In this document: piece by piece, positions 26,367-35,094 of the stretch | Layout of the letters: the number at the start of each line of letters is the position of its first letter | Position numbering within the stretch: position 1 is the stretch's first letter | Assembly: GCA_002393735.1 (NCBI GenBank) | Contig: DGTK01000002.1 | Coordinates: 10,906-74,905 of the forward strand | Direction: 5' to 3' | Source of the DNA: Lachnospiraceae bacterium UBA4338 | GTDB lineage: Bacteria; Bacillota; Clostridia; Lachnospirales; Lachnospiraceae | Length of the DNA: 64,000 nt | Notes under the pieces: generated by a model | The model's input: only the letters and a program-made list of their open reading frames with translations | What the model was told of the DNA's origin: nothing | Databases searched by the model: none | Made by a program: the position numbers and the translations under genes

Positions 26367-26395
26367 TTGAATTACACTTATTACTGTGCTTTAAT
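26367..26395 (+). promoter_or_regulatory. Candidate promoter for the mgtE leader
   Basis: TTGAAT (26367) and TTTAAT (26390) are separated by 17 bases, about 55 bases before the leader peptide start codon. Confidence 0.5.
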
Positions 26396-26450
26396 GATTG
26401 TGTTGGCTTTTAAGGCCAGTTTCACAAATAACTACAAGGAGGAAACGAAT

Positions 26451-26537
26451 ATGGACTATCGAAGTAGCACCACCGACGCAGCGGCGGGTCGAACGTATGG
26501 AAACGATTATTCTTTATTCGTTTCTTTTTTAAGGTAA
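26451..26537 (+). CDS. Candidate leader peptide of mgtE
   Basis: A 28-codon frame, MDYRSSTTDAAAGR then TYGNDYSLFVSFLR, opens with an ATG that has AAGGAGG eight bases upstream, as strong a site as any gene here. It ends 60 bases before mgtE. Its last third overlaps a terminator-like hairpin, so its translation would affect that hairpin. It has no resemblance to a known protein. Its position and length recall regulatory leaders such as MgtL of enterobacteria, though the sequence differs. Function is inferred. Confidence 0.55.
   Translation: MDYRSSTTDAAAGRTYGNDYSLFVSFLR
26500..26530 (+). terminator. Terminator-like hairpin inside the mgtE leader
   Basis: GAAACGA (26500-26506) pairs with TCGTTTC (26518-26524), followed by six T. 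A second possible pairing joins ACCGACG (26472-26478) to CGTCGGT (26550-26556), also followed by T. These could be alternative folds of an attenuator ahead of mgtE. Confidence 0.6.
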
Positions 26538-26597
26538 ATCACGCCTAAACGTCGGTTTTTCATCTTCGATTTATAACTTAATTAGGAGGAAAAACCA

Positions 26598-27977
26598 ATG
26601 GCTGAAACTAAAGACGTTTCTATTATTGTAAGCACTCTGCTTACACTTGTTCAGGAGAAAAAATATCCTACAGTCAAGGAAATACTAATCACCATGAATC
26701 CTGCTGATATTGCCTCTGCTTTTGAGGAAATGGATGAAAGCAGGCTGCCGGTGCTTTTTCGTTTGATTCCAAAAGAACTTGCTGCTGAAACCTTCGTTGA
26801 GATGGAATCAGATTTACAGGAGCTTTTAATAAGGGGCTTCTCAGATAGCGAGCTTAAGGAAGTCTTGGACGAACTCTACGTGGATGATGCGGTTGATATC
26901 GTGGAGGAAATGCCCGCCAACGTAGTAAAAAGAATTCTTGCCCAGGCTAACCCTGAGATGCGTAAGGACATCAATAACATCTTAAGATATCCTGAGAATT
27001 CCGCAGGCAGCATCATGACAATCGAGTACGTAACTTTACGGCCTGACATGACTGTCAAGGAAGCTATTCTTCGAATAAGACGTACAGGTTTTGATAAGGA
27101 AACCATCTATACCTGTTACGTTACTTCATATCGTAAATTAATCGGTTTTGTAACCGTTAAGGATTTACTGCTGGCTCAGGATGAAGATACCCTGATTTCT
27201 GAAATGATGGATCAGAATGTTATCTTCGCCAACACCCATGATGACAGAGAGGAAGTTGTTCAGAAACTTTCCAAATATAACTTCCTTGCCCTTCCTGTTG
27301 TAGACTCAGACTTAAGACTGGTTGGTATCGTCACATTCGACGATGCTATGGATGTCATGGAAGACGAGGCTACCGAGGATATCGAAATCATGGCCGGTAT
27401 GACACCTTCCGATAAGACCTATCTTAAGTCAGATGTTTTTGATTTATTTAAACACAGAATCCCTTGGCTCCTGCTTTTGATGGTCTCTGCCACATTTACA
27501 GGCATCATAATGACCAAATTTGAGAAAGCCCTGGCTGCCCAGGTTGTGCTTGCAGCCTTCATTCCAATGCTGATGGATACGGGCGGTAATTCAGGCTCCC
27601 AGTCATCAGTTACCATCATTCGTGCTCTATCACTCGGCGAGCTGGAATTTGGCAATTTAATCATGGTAATCTGGAAGGAACTCAGAACTGCCATACTCTG
27701 CGGCATCGCCCTTGCCATTGCCTGCTTTGGCAAAATCATGCTGGTAGACAGACTTATAATGCATAATCCTAATGTAACAGTTACAGTTGCTTTTACTGTC
27801 TGCATTACTATGGTCTTAACCGTAATGGTGGCCAAAATCATCGGCTGCACTCTTCCTATGATAGCAAAGAAACTTGGCTTCGATCCTGCAGTTATGGCTT
27901 CACCATTTATCACAACCATGGTTGATGCCATATCCTTAATTGTTTATTTTGGTATGGCGAATATGATTTTATTCTAG
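26598..27977 (+). CDS. mgtE: MgtE-family magnesium transporter
   Basis: 459 residues with the usual three parts: an N-terminal MgtE domain of helical repeats (about 20-130, with MNPADIASAFEEMDE), two CBS domains (about 135-255, with MTIEYVTLRPDMTVKEA and LPVVDSDLRLVGIVTFDDAMDV), and five C-terminal membrane helices containing MLMDTGGNSGSQSS, the conserved pore motif. CBS domains sense cytoplasmic magnesium and close the channel. TTAGGAGG lies seven bases before the ATG. It is the only complete long gene on the plus strand. Confidence 0.96.
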   Translation: MAETKDVSIIVSTLLTLVQEKKYPTVKEILITMNPADIASAFEEMDESRLPVLFRLIPKELAAETFVEMESDLQELLIRGFSDSELKEVLDELYVDDAVDIVEEMPANVVKRILAQANPEMRKDINNILRYPENSAGSIMTIEYVTLRPDMTVKEAILRIRRTGFDKETIYTCYVTSYRKLIGFVTVKDLLLAQDEDTLISEMMDQNVIFANTHDDREEVVQKLSKYNFLALPVVDSDLRLVGIVTFDDAMDVMEDEATEDIEIMAGMTPSDKTYLKSDVFDLFKHRIPWLLLLMVSATFTGIIMTKFEKALAAQVVLAAFIPMLMDTGGNSGSQSSVTIIRALSLGELEFGNLIMVIWKELRTAILCGIALAIACFGKIMLVDRLIMHNPNVTVTVAFTVCITMVLTVMVAKIIGCTLPMIAKKLGFDPAVMASPFITTMVDAISLIVYFGMANMILF

Positions 27978-28018
27978 ACAGATATTAAAAAATATTCTTG
28001 TATAATAAACCAAACAAT

Positions 28019-28053
28019 AAGAGCCACCGGGCTTATGCCTGATGGCTCTTTCT
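28019..28053. terminator. Convergent terminator of mgtE and the cobalamin operon
   Basis: AAGAGCCACC and GATGGCTCTT form a stem around GGGCTTATGCCT, followed by TTTCT on the plus strand and TATTGTTTG on the minus strand. It lies between the two convergent genes and can serve both. Confidence 0.8.
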
Positions 28054-28077
28054 ACGCTTATGGATTATTCATAATAA

Positions 28078-29895
28078 TTAATCTTCAAATATTATCTCTT
28101 TTAACTGAATCTTCTTATTTCCATGATATACAAGATATAAAGGATAAACACCATTCACATCATAGAATCCTCCAAGACATTCCTTCCATTCTTTTCCCAC
28201 ATCATAAAGAGGGATCCTGCCAATCGCCTCTCCGAATTCAGAAAGCCTTATCTCAAAGAAGCACTCGTCTGTCGGATTAGAGCTCGCATAATAAATTCTG
28301 TGTTTCTCATCCATACTGCCAACGCATCTTTCATCAAGTCTTAATGGTCCGTCAAACTTAACCTTATTAAGTTCATCATCCCTTACTACTACTTTAAGAG
28401 AATAATCACCATCAAACTTTAAATACTTAAATCCAATCAGAGTGCCATGCTCAATTTCAGCAATGAATCTTTCGTCATCTTTATGTGTAACATTCGGAAA
28501 CTCTTCTTCATAAACACTGTTTGAGCCATGGGGCATCATTCCATTTGTAATATTGCAGGCTATTACTGCCGGATATTTTCCTTGTGAACGAAGTGGTCCG
28601 TCATTAAGTCCGGCTGAAGTCACTTCAACCTGCTTAATAAATCCATTCTCATCAAAATAAATCTTCTCAGCGCAGGACTGACGGGAATAATCCGACTTAT
28701 GCGTCAGTCTGTGATAGAATACATACCACTTATCCTTTATCTTCACGATACTTCCGTGAGTGGTTCCGGTCATGTTTAGTCTTTCATTTTCCTTACGGCC
28801 GTTAAATCCTATATCACCGTTTGAAACAATGGTTCCGCCGAAAACAAAACCCTCATCCGGCTTATCGCTGACGCCATAACACAGTTCATGATTTTGCCAG
28901 GAAGAATAGATAAAATAATACTTATCTCCCACCTTCCTTATTGATGAACCTTCAAAAAAAGGATGTGCAGCGAACCCCGTCCCCCTGACATCATATGGAA
29001 TGCAGTGTTTTGGTTCTTCTTTGATGGTCAGCATATCATCTTCAAGTGTCACTGTTATCGGACCCATCATGTTGTCTTTATAACTTCTGAATTCTTCCTC
29101 TGTAACGCCAAACATTACAAGACAGGTTTCTTCGAATTCACGATTTCTCATGGCTTCTTCTGAGCCATCGATGCCATACTGTGTACCGTAATAAAGTCTT
29201 ATTACACCGTTATCATTTATTACTGCAGGGTCAAAGCAGACATATTTTTCCATAGGGCTTCCGTCTTTATTTCTGACAAAGCCATGGAATACATAAGGTC
29301 CTGCCGGATTATCTGCAACAGCAACGCTTATAGGACCTACATATCCACCGAATCCGTAGATTCCGCCCATGCCGTAATAAAGATAATATTTTCCATCATT
29401 TCCCTCTACGACGTCAGGCGCAAACATATATTTAAGCTTAGGATACTGAGGATCCTGACTTGCCTTATATATAACTCCCTCATATCTCCAATTGGTCAGG
29501 TCGTTAATATTCGCCGAATATGTAACATAGTCTTCCATACAGAAAGTATGTCCACCCTCTTTATCATGCGAACCGAATATATAAATCCTGTCTCCAAAGA
29601 CATGCGGCTCACCATCCGGAATATATTCATTCAAAGGTAAATAAGGATTATAAGCCTGCTTATCTTTCAAAATCCCCATAATAACATCGTAGTTCTCAGG
29701 ATTGTGTGGGAAAGTACAATTGGTACATACCTTCACCTTCCTGCCATCTGTCATCTTGTATTCCGGATTACCCGGACATTTAGCCCTTGTATACATTGGG
29801 CAGTAGCAAAACAGACAATTCATATCTTCAATATTCTTATGACAAGGATAATATTCACATTCCTTATTGCTAAAATACTTAGAAGAATTACCCAT
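28078..29895 (-). CDS. Cysteine-rich domain fused to GH43-like glycosidase
   Basis: 605 residues from an ATG at 29895 with GAGG five bases upstream and 8 bases after cbiA. Residues 1-80 form a metal-binding-type domain with Cys/His at about 13, 18, 19, 27, 30, 32, 40, 57, 60 and 64 (CEYYPCH, CLFCYCP, CTNCTFPH), matching the 'cysteine-rich small domain' found near cobalamin genes. From NPYLPLNEYIPDGEPHVFGD onward it is a five-bladed beta-propeller of the GH43 type, with likely acidic catalytic residues in PDGEPH, MFAPDVVEG and a downstream Glu, then a C-terminal beta domain. No signal peptide, so it is cytoplasmic. The joining of the two is unexpected. Confidence 0.75.
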   Translation of the reverse strand: MGNSSKYFSNKECEYYPCHKNIEDMNCLFCYCPMYTRAKCPGNPEYKMTDGRKVKVCTNCTFPHNPENYDVIMGILKDKQAYNPYLPLNEYIPDGEPHVFGDRIYIFGSHDKEGGHTFCMEDYVTYSANINDLTNWRYEGVIYKASQDPQYPKLKYMFAPDVVEGNDGKYYLYYGMGGIYGFGGYVGPISVAVADNPAGPYVFHGFVRNKDGSPMEKYVCFDPAVINDNGVIRLYYGTQYGIDGSEEAMRNREFEETCLVMFGVTEEEFRSYKDNMMGPITVTLEDDMLTIKEEPKHCIPYDVRGTGFAAHPFFEGSSIRKVGDKYYFIYSSWQNHELCYGVSDKPDEGFVFGGTIVSNGDIGFNGRKENERLNMTGTTHGSIVKIKDKWYVFYHRLTHKSDYSRQSCAEKIYFDENGFIKQVEVTSAGLNDGPLRSQGKYPAVIACNITNGMMPHGSNSVYEEEFPNVTHKDDERFIAEIEHGTLIGFKYLKFDGDYSLKVVVRDDELNKVKFDGPLRLDERCVGSMDEKHRIYYASSNPTDECFFEIRLSEFGEAIGRIPLYDVGKEWKECLGGFYDVNGVYPLYLVYHGNKKIQLKEIIFED

Positions 29896-29903
29896 AACCA
29901 CCT

Positions 29904-31310
29904 CTAGTTTTTTTCTTCGTGATACTTAACAGCCTTTTTAACTAACCCCATCGTCCAATCACCACCTGACGGATAATAAAGATGTGGAAACCCTGCCCAC
30001 ATATTATCTTTATCAATCACAGCATCATATGACTTTTTGCTGTAAGCCTTGGTGATGATACAGTCATCTCCATTATATGTGCTGTCGTAATAATGGAATT
30101 CGTGTCCTTTAATCATACCATTACTTTCAAGAAAATTAAACTTTTTCTCTTTAATCTCCACATATCCAAATCTTACCAGATGACCGGTATAATAGCACTC
30201 CCCATCAATAATGCCGACGCCTTTATATTCACTTCCGTCTTTATCTTTGATAATTTTGTGAAGATACATGAAGCCGCCGCACTCTGCCACAACCGGCATA
30301 CCTTTATCTGCTGCTTCTTTAACTGACATCATCATGCTTTCATTATCAGACAGGATTTTAAGATATTCTTCCGGATAACCACCTACCAGTATTACTGCAT
30401 CCGCATCATTAGGAAGGCTTTTATCATGAAGCGGTGAGAAATATTTAATCACTGCGCCTGCTTTTTTTAGTTCATTAACATTCTCCTCATAAAGAAAGTA
30501 GAAAGCTTCATCTTTTGAAATGGCAATCACCGGTTTATTGCTTGTCTCTGCATTTGTGGTTAAAACCACATTTTCTCCGGATGTCTCCACGCTCGCAACC
30601 CCTGTCGCCACGCCAAGCGTCTCATCCGGCGCCTCACCTGCCACCTTCAGCATGGCATCAACATCCACATTTTCTTCTAAGTCTTTTGATAAAATATGGG
30701 TTATCTCATTAATGTCTTCTATCTCCCCTGGAGTCACTAATCCAAGGTGTCTGCTTGATAAGGATACTTCCTTTTTTTCCGGCATAAAGCCAAGCACCTT
30801 TATCCCAAGTTCCTTTTCTATCTCACCTTTAATTACCTGGTAGAAAGACTTTGATGTCCGATTTAGAATCACGCCCTGAATCAACTTATTCTCATCCATT
30901 GACAGAAATCCTTTAATTAAAGCCATCACGGACTTACCCATACCCTTGGCATTAACAACCAGGATAATCGGCGTTTCGGTAACTGCTGCCAGGTCATATG
31001 ATGAGCCTTCCATAAGCACTCCGCCTACTCCATCATATAAACCCATAACTCCTTCCATAACAGCGATGTCTGCGCCATCTGACGCTTCATTAAATAATTC
31101 AAGAGTCTTCTCCTTACCTGTGAAAAAAGTATCCAGATTGTGAGACTTAACTCCCAGAACATTTTTGTGAAATAACGGATCTATATAATCAGGACCTGTT
31201 TTAAAAGATACAATATTTAGTCCCCTTTTCTTTAATACATTAAGAAGTGCAATGGTTATACTGGTTTTGCCGCTTCCACTTGAAGGGGATGCAATCATTA
31301 TTCTTCTCAT
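29904..31310 (-). CDS. cbiA: Cobyrinate a,c-diamide synthase
   Basis: 468 residues. It amidates cobyrinic acid at positions a and c using glutamine and ATP. The N-terminal P-loop-like motif is ASPSSGSGKTSITIA. The glutaminase half has VVAECGGFMYL with the nucleophilic Cys and a late catalytic His in KGHEFHYYD. Residues about 229-258 are an insert rich in T, V, A and E between the two domains; it holds the word GTGGTTAAAACCAC. Its first codon overlaps the stop of the CbiJ-E-T gene (TAATG). Confidence 0.95.
   Translation of the reverse strand: MRRIMIASPSSGSGKTSITIALLNVLKKRGLNIVSFKTGPDYIDPLFHKNVLGVKSHNLDTFFTGKEKTLELFNEASDGADIAVMEGVMGLYDGVGGVLMEGSSYDLAAVTETPIILVVNAKGMGKSVMALIKGFLSMDENKLIQGVILNRTSKSFYQVIKGEIEKELGIKVLGFMPEKKEVSLSSRHLGLVTPGEIEDINEITHILSKDLEENVDVDAMLKVAGEAPDETLGVATGVASVETSGENVVLTTNAETSNKPVIAISKDEAFYFLYEENVNELKKAGAVIKYFSPLHDKSLPNDADAVILVGGYPEEYLKILSDNESMMMSVKEAADKGMPVVAECGGFMYLHKIIKDKDGSEYKGVGIIDGECYYTGHLVRFGYVEIKEKKFNFLESNGMIKGHEFHYYDSTYNGDDCIITKAYSKKSYDAVIDKDNMWAGFPHLYYPSGGDWTMGLVKKAVKYHEEKN
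30556..30569. repeat. GTGGTTWWAACCAC word, copy 2
   Basis: GTGGTTAAAACCAC inside the cbiA insert, read on the coding strand as codons for VVLTT. Confidence 0.8.
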
Positions 31311-33307
31311 TATTCATCTCCCAAATCAAAAGCACAGATATAAACAGGATTCTCAGCCTTCATTAATCTGTGGCTTCCTGCCTTATATCCTCTGTCCACC
31401 TGCACCTGAATGATTTCTTCATTCTCTATGTTAAAATCATTTAAAATACTGCCTATCTCTCCAATGGTCTCAAGGCTGACGGCATTAATTACAACTCTCA
31501 TTCCTAAATTGATATTTCTTAATGCCATAATTATCTCTTTCATATTTCCCGAACTTCCACCTATAAAAGCATGGGTTGCTTTAGGAAGTTCCTTTAATCC
31601 ATCCGGAGCCTTGGCCTTAATAACATTAATATTATCAAGCATAAACTTATCTTTATTTTTATTAATCAGCTCTACTGCTTCATCTTTCATTTCTATGGCA
31701 TAAACATTTATATCATCGCTAAGAAGTGCTGAAGCTACAGCTATTGAGCCTGTACCACTTCCTATGTCATACAGCACCGAATCTGATTTTAGATGAAGTT
31801 TACTGATACTTATATCCCTTATCTCTTCCTTGGTCATAGGTACCGTTGTCCTTAACATATCATCATCTTTTAAAGACACTCCCACCTCTTTTGGAACCGC
31901 ACAAGGATTGAAAATATATAAAGTATATATACCATCATCAAGTTCTACATTCTCATCCGCTGTGAAAGTTGTTATTTTTTCATCGGGATATGACAGGTTA
32001 TAACCCGCGCTGACAGCACATTTTCCCAGCCCGGCTTTACTTAACTTCCCACATATATCTTTTATGTCATCCCTGCCTGATACCAGTATAAACGTATCTT
32101 TATGACATAGAATTCGTCTTATAATATTATTAACCTTTCTTCCATGAATACTTAATATATTTGCATTTTCATAAGTTTTTCCAAGTTTTGATGCAAGATA
32201 TGAAACGCTGGATATTCCGGGAAGAATTCTAATAACTACCTGCCTTTCGTTATGACTATCCTTATACTCAAGAAGTTTCTCATACAGTTTGGCACTTCCG
32301 CTGTAGAATCCGGAATCACCTGAATAAAGAATTGTGACCTTTCCGGAGCCCATTTCATCAAGACATGGAATTATATCCTTAGCAAGATAATAAGGGAGCT
32401 TTTTAACATCCCTGTCAACTGAGTCAATCACCCTCTTCGCTCCCATTACCACATCGGCATCTGAAATCGCCATAAGAGTTTCTATGGTCATTAATGTTTT
32501 TCCGCCCATACCGATACCGGCTATAGTTATATCAAGTACATTCTTAATATCTTTTCCTGTGACATTTTCTATCTTCTTTAATACATCATTAAAGCTTTCA
32601 CCATCTTCTGTCTGTTTTGGGCTTATGACAAAAACATTTACGCCCAGCATGTTGGCGGCGTCGATTTTGTCCTCGTATCCGCCAAAAGTCCCGCTTGCCT
32701 TTGTAACAAGATTTTTGATATTATACTGCTTCATCAAAGCGGCATTTAGCGTCACATTAAAAGGACCCTGCATTGCAATAATCTGCTTGCCCTTTATGTC
32801 ATTTTCTTCGCATATCCTAAGGCTTTCCATCTGAGGGATTACCCTTGCATATATTCTTTCTTTGACTCCTTCAATGCAAAACTCAGGCAGTTCTTTACTG
32901 CCTGTGGTTAGAAGGATATTGCCTTCAGTTTCTTTAAGCGCATTCACGCATTCGCTCACGCTTTCATAATATCTGATATTCTCTCCACCCTCAGTTTTGG
33001 AGTCTCTTTTTAATCTTACATATTCAAGTCCCACTTCTTTTGCAGCTTTGATAATATTTGAAGTCACCTCAAGGGCATAAGGATGCGTTGCATCAACCAC
33101 CAAAGAGAAATCACCCTCTTTAATAAATTCAAGCATCATATCATAATCCATACGGCCTGTGTGAACATTCATATATGGATTTTCATCCAGTACTTCCCTG
33201 CCATAATCGGTTGCCACGCATATATCATGTTTTATCGCTGACTTAGACAGAGTCTCCGATAATTTTCGTCCTTCAGTTGTTCCTGCAAATATCAAAATAG
33301 AACTCAC
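31310..33307 (-). CDS. Fused CbiJ-CbiE-CbiT precorrin enzyme
   Basis: 665 residues with three enzymes in line. Residues 1-250 are the precorrin-6A reductase (CbiJ/CobK), with FAGTTEGRKLSETL and VDATHPYA. About 258-460 is CbiE, the C5-methyltransferase, with ITIAGIGMGGKTLM and YSGDSGFYSG. About 475-665 is CbiT, the C15-methyltransferase and decarboxylase, with LYDIGSGTGSIAVA and AFIGGSSGNM. They catalyse adjacent steps from cobalt-precorrin-6A to -8. CbiE-CbiT fusions are common; adding CbiJ is rarer. It starts one base before the end of the cbiH spacer. Confidence 0.93.
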   Translation of the reverse strand: MSSILIFAGTTEGRKLSETLSKSAIKHDICVATDYGREVLDENPYMNVHTGRMDYDMMLEFIKEGDFSLVVDATHPYALEVTSNIIKAAKEVGLEYVRLKRDSKTEGGENIRYYESVSECVNALKETEGNILLTTGSKELPEFCIEGVKERIYARVIPQMESLRICEENDIKGKQIIAMQGPFNVTLNAALMKQYNIKNLVTKASGTFGGYEDKIDAANMLGVNVFVISPKQTEDGESFNDVLKKIENVTGKDIKNVLDITIAGIGMGGKTLMTIETLMAISDADVVMGAKRVIDSVDRDVKKLPYYLAKDIIPCLDEMGSGKVTILYSGDSGFYSGSAKLYEKLLEYKDSHNERQVVIRILPGISSVSYLASKLGKTYENANILSIHGRKVNNIIRRILCHKDTFILVSGRDDIKDICGKLSKAGLGKCAVSAGYNLSYPDEKITTFTADENVELDDGIYTLYIFNPCAVPKEVGVSLKDDDMLRTTVPMTKEEIRDISISKLHLKSDSVLYDIGSGTGSIAVASALLSDDINVYAIEMKDEAVELINKNKDKFMLDNINVIKAKAPDGLKELPKATHAFIGGSSGNMKEIIMALRNINLGMRVVINAVSLETIGEIGSILNDFNIENEEIIQVQVDRGYKAGSHRLMKAENPVYICAFDLGDE

Positions 33308-33308
33308 T

Positions 33309-34043
33309 TTAAACCTCTCTTTTATATCCCCTTGGTGTCACTAACATTTCACCCATAATCTTGGTTGAAGAATTGCCAATAAAAACTGTGGTAAACATAT
33401 CAACTTCTTCATCTCTTAATTCTTTAAGAGTACATACCTTTTTCATAAGGCCTTCTCTGCCAATGTTTTTTACATATCCGCTTGCTGTATCTTCTGACTT
33501 TATTTCAAGCAGGATGTCGCAGGCTTTCTTAAGATAATCCTTTCTCTTATGACTTGAAGGATTATATAAAACTATATTGAAATCACCTAAAGCTGCAGAT
33601 CTTAATCTTTTTTCTATCGTCTCCCATGGAGTTAATAAGTCGCTTAAACTTATAATGCATAAATCATGATTGATTGGAGCGCCGAGTTCTGCTGCGCCGG
33701 ACAAAGCCGCAGTAACTCCCGGAATTACTTCTATTTCCACATCAGGATAATCCCTGCTCATTTCATAAATGAGTGATGCCATACCATATACACCCGCATC
33801 ACCGCTGCATACAAAAGCCACATCTTTTTCTTCCATAGCTTTCTCAAATGCAAGTTCACATCTTTTTTCTTCCTGCTTCATTGGAGTTGATATCATCTCT
33901 TTATTCTTATATTTTTCTGAGAGAAGTTCCAGATAAAGCGTATATCCAACTATTACATCGCTCTCTTCAATAGCTTTAAGGGCCTCTATTGTCATACCCT
34001 CTTCTTTACCCGGACCCATGCCGATTATTCTGATTCTTTTCAT
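33309..34043 (-). CDS. cbiH: Cobalt-precorrin-3 C17-methyltransferase
   Basis: 244 residues from the ATG at 34043 (MKRIRIIGMGPGKEE), one base past the cbiG stop and with GGAG seven bases upstream. It contracts the macrocycle ring while methylating C17. Tetrapyrrole methylase motifs are GMGPGKEEGMTIEA at the N-terminus, VGYTLYLELL, and CSGDAGVYGMASLI. A longer start at 34088 would lie inside cbiG and lacks its own site. Confidence 0.93.
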   Translation of the reverse strand: MKRIRIIGMGPGKEEGMTIEALKAIEESDVIVGYTLYLELLSEKYKNKEMISTPMKQEEKRCELAFEKAMEEKDVAFVCSGDAGVYGMASLIYEMSRDYPDVEIEVIPGVTAALSGAAELGAPINHDLCIISLSDLLTPWETIEKRLRSAALGDFNIVLYNPSSHKRKDYLKKACDILLEIKSEDTASGYVKNIGREGLMKKVCTLKELRDEEVDMFTTVFIGNSSTKIMGEMLVTPRGYKREV

Positions 34044-34044
34044 C

Positions 34045-35067
34045 CTAGTCTCCATTGTAAAATACTGCGTGCCAGTCTCTGACACCAATAGCCATAGTCA
34101 TTCCCTCGTAGGCGATTTTGTGCTGCAGTAAATATGCACCTTCTCCTGCCCCGTGAATGGCGGCTCTTTCGCAGACATTATCAACTCCCACATTCTGAAG
34201 CACAAATTCTGATGAATCGAATTCCCCTTCAGTCTTGGCTAATTCATTCTTATCGAAAGTAATAAATGGTATCTCATTAGTGTGAGCGAAGTCCACCAGA
34301 CCTTTCTCATGTTCCTTCACATCTATTGATGTAATGGCGCAGACGCTGGAAAGTTCTATGCCTGCACTCTTAAGATTATTCTTAATAAAATAATCGATGT
34401 CTTCATAGCTTTTACCCTTTTTGCAGCCAATACCGATAACATAGATTCTTGGTCTTAACAAAAGAAGCGCATTACATTCCTTTATCTCATGATCAGGTGC
34501 TATAATCACGTCTGCCATCTCAGGTTTATCTGTATATACTATTCCGTCCGGCACTCTGGACTTATCAAGATGTTTTTTACTGGCATACAGGGTTATCATC
34601 TCACCGGATAACTGCTTTGATGATACTGCCGCTATGCCTTCTCTGTTGGCGATTACAAAATTATTCTTCTTTGCAAAAACATCAATTGCAAATTTCATAT
34701 TGATATCTGTCGCCGTTGTAATAACCGGCGTGGCATTAATCATCTCGGAAACTTCTTTCGCCAGTTCATTGGCTCCGCCAATGTGACCTGAAAGAATCGG
34801 AATTACATAATGTCCAAGTTCATCTACTACAAGAACAGGAGGATCTGTTAACTTATCCTTAACCCATGGAGCAATGGCTCTTACTGCTATACCTGTAGCG
34901 CCTACAAAAATAATTGCATTTTTCTTTATAAACTGTTTTTCAGTCCATTCATAAATCGGCTTTTTATGATAAGCTGTCGCCTCATAATCTGCTTCTCTTA
35001 AACATTTGGCAATCCTGCCGGCAAGTTTTTGGCCCTTATTTGTAAAGCTAATAATACTTACGTTCAT
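34045..35067 (-). CDS. cbiG: Cobalt-precorrin-5A hydrolase
   Basis: 340 residues. It opens the delta-lactone of cobalt-precorrin-5A and releases acetaldehyde. It has the CbiG N-terminal region (FVGATGIAVRAIAPWVKDKL, VLVVDELGHYVIPILSGHIGGAN) and the C-terminal CobE-like domain (YVIGIGCKKGKSYEDI, ALTSIDVKE-type motif). AAGGGG lies before the ATG. It lies between cbiF and cbiH, the enzymes acting just before and after it. Confidence 0.94.
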   Translation of the reverse strand: MNVSIISFTNKGQKLAGRIAKCLREADYEATAYHKKPIYEWTEKQFIKKNAIIFVGATGIAVRAIAPWVKDKLTDPPVLVVDELGHYVIPILSGHIGGANELAKEVSEMINATPVITTATDINMKFAIDVFAKKNNFVIANREGIAAVSSKQLSGEMITLYASKKHLDKSRVPDGIVYTDKPEMADVIIAPDHEIKECNALLLLRPRIYVIGIGCKKGKSYEDIDYFIKNNLKSAGIELSSVCAITSIDVKEHEKGLVDFAHTNEIPFITFDKNELAKTEGEFDSSEFVLQNVGVDNVCERAAIHGAGEGAYLLQHKIAYEGMTMAIGVRDWHAVFYNGD

Positions 35068-35094
35068 TCCGAACCCCTTTTTATCTTTATCTGC

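Noticed and set aside
26400..26597. An M-box magnesium riboswitch before mgtE
   Set aside because: The leader is short and lacks the conserved GGUGA and AGGCUCC blocks; a short translated frame with a strong ribosome site is a better explanation.
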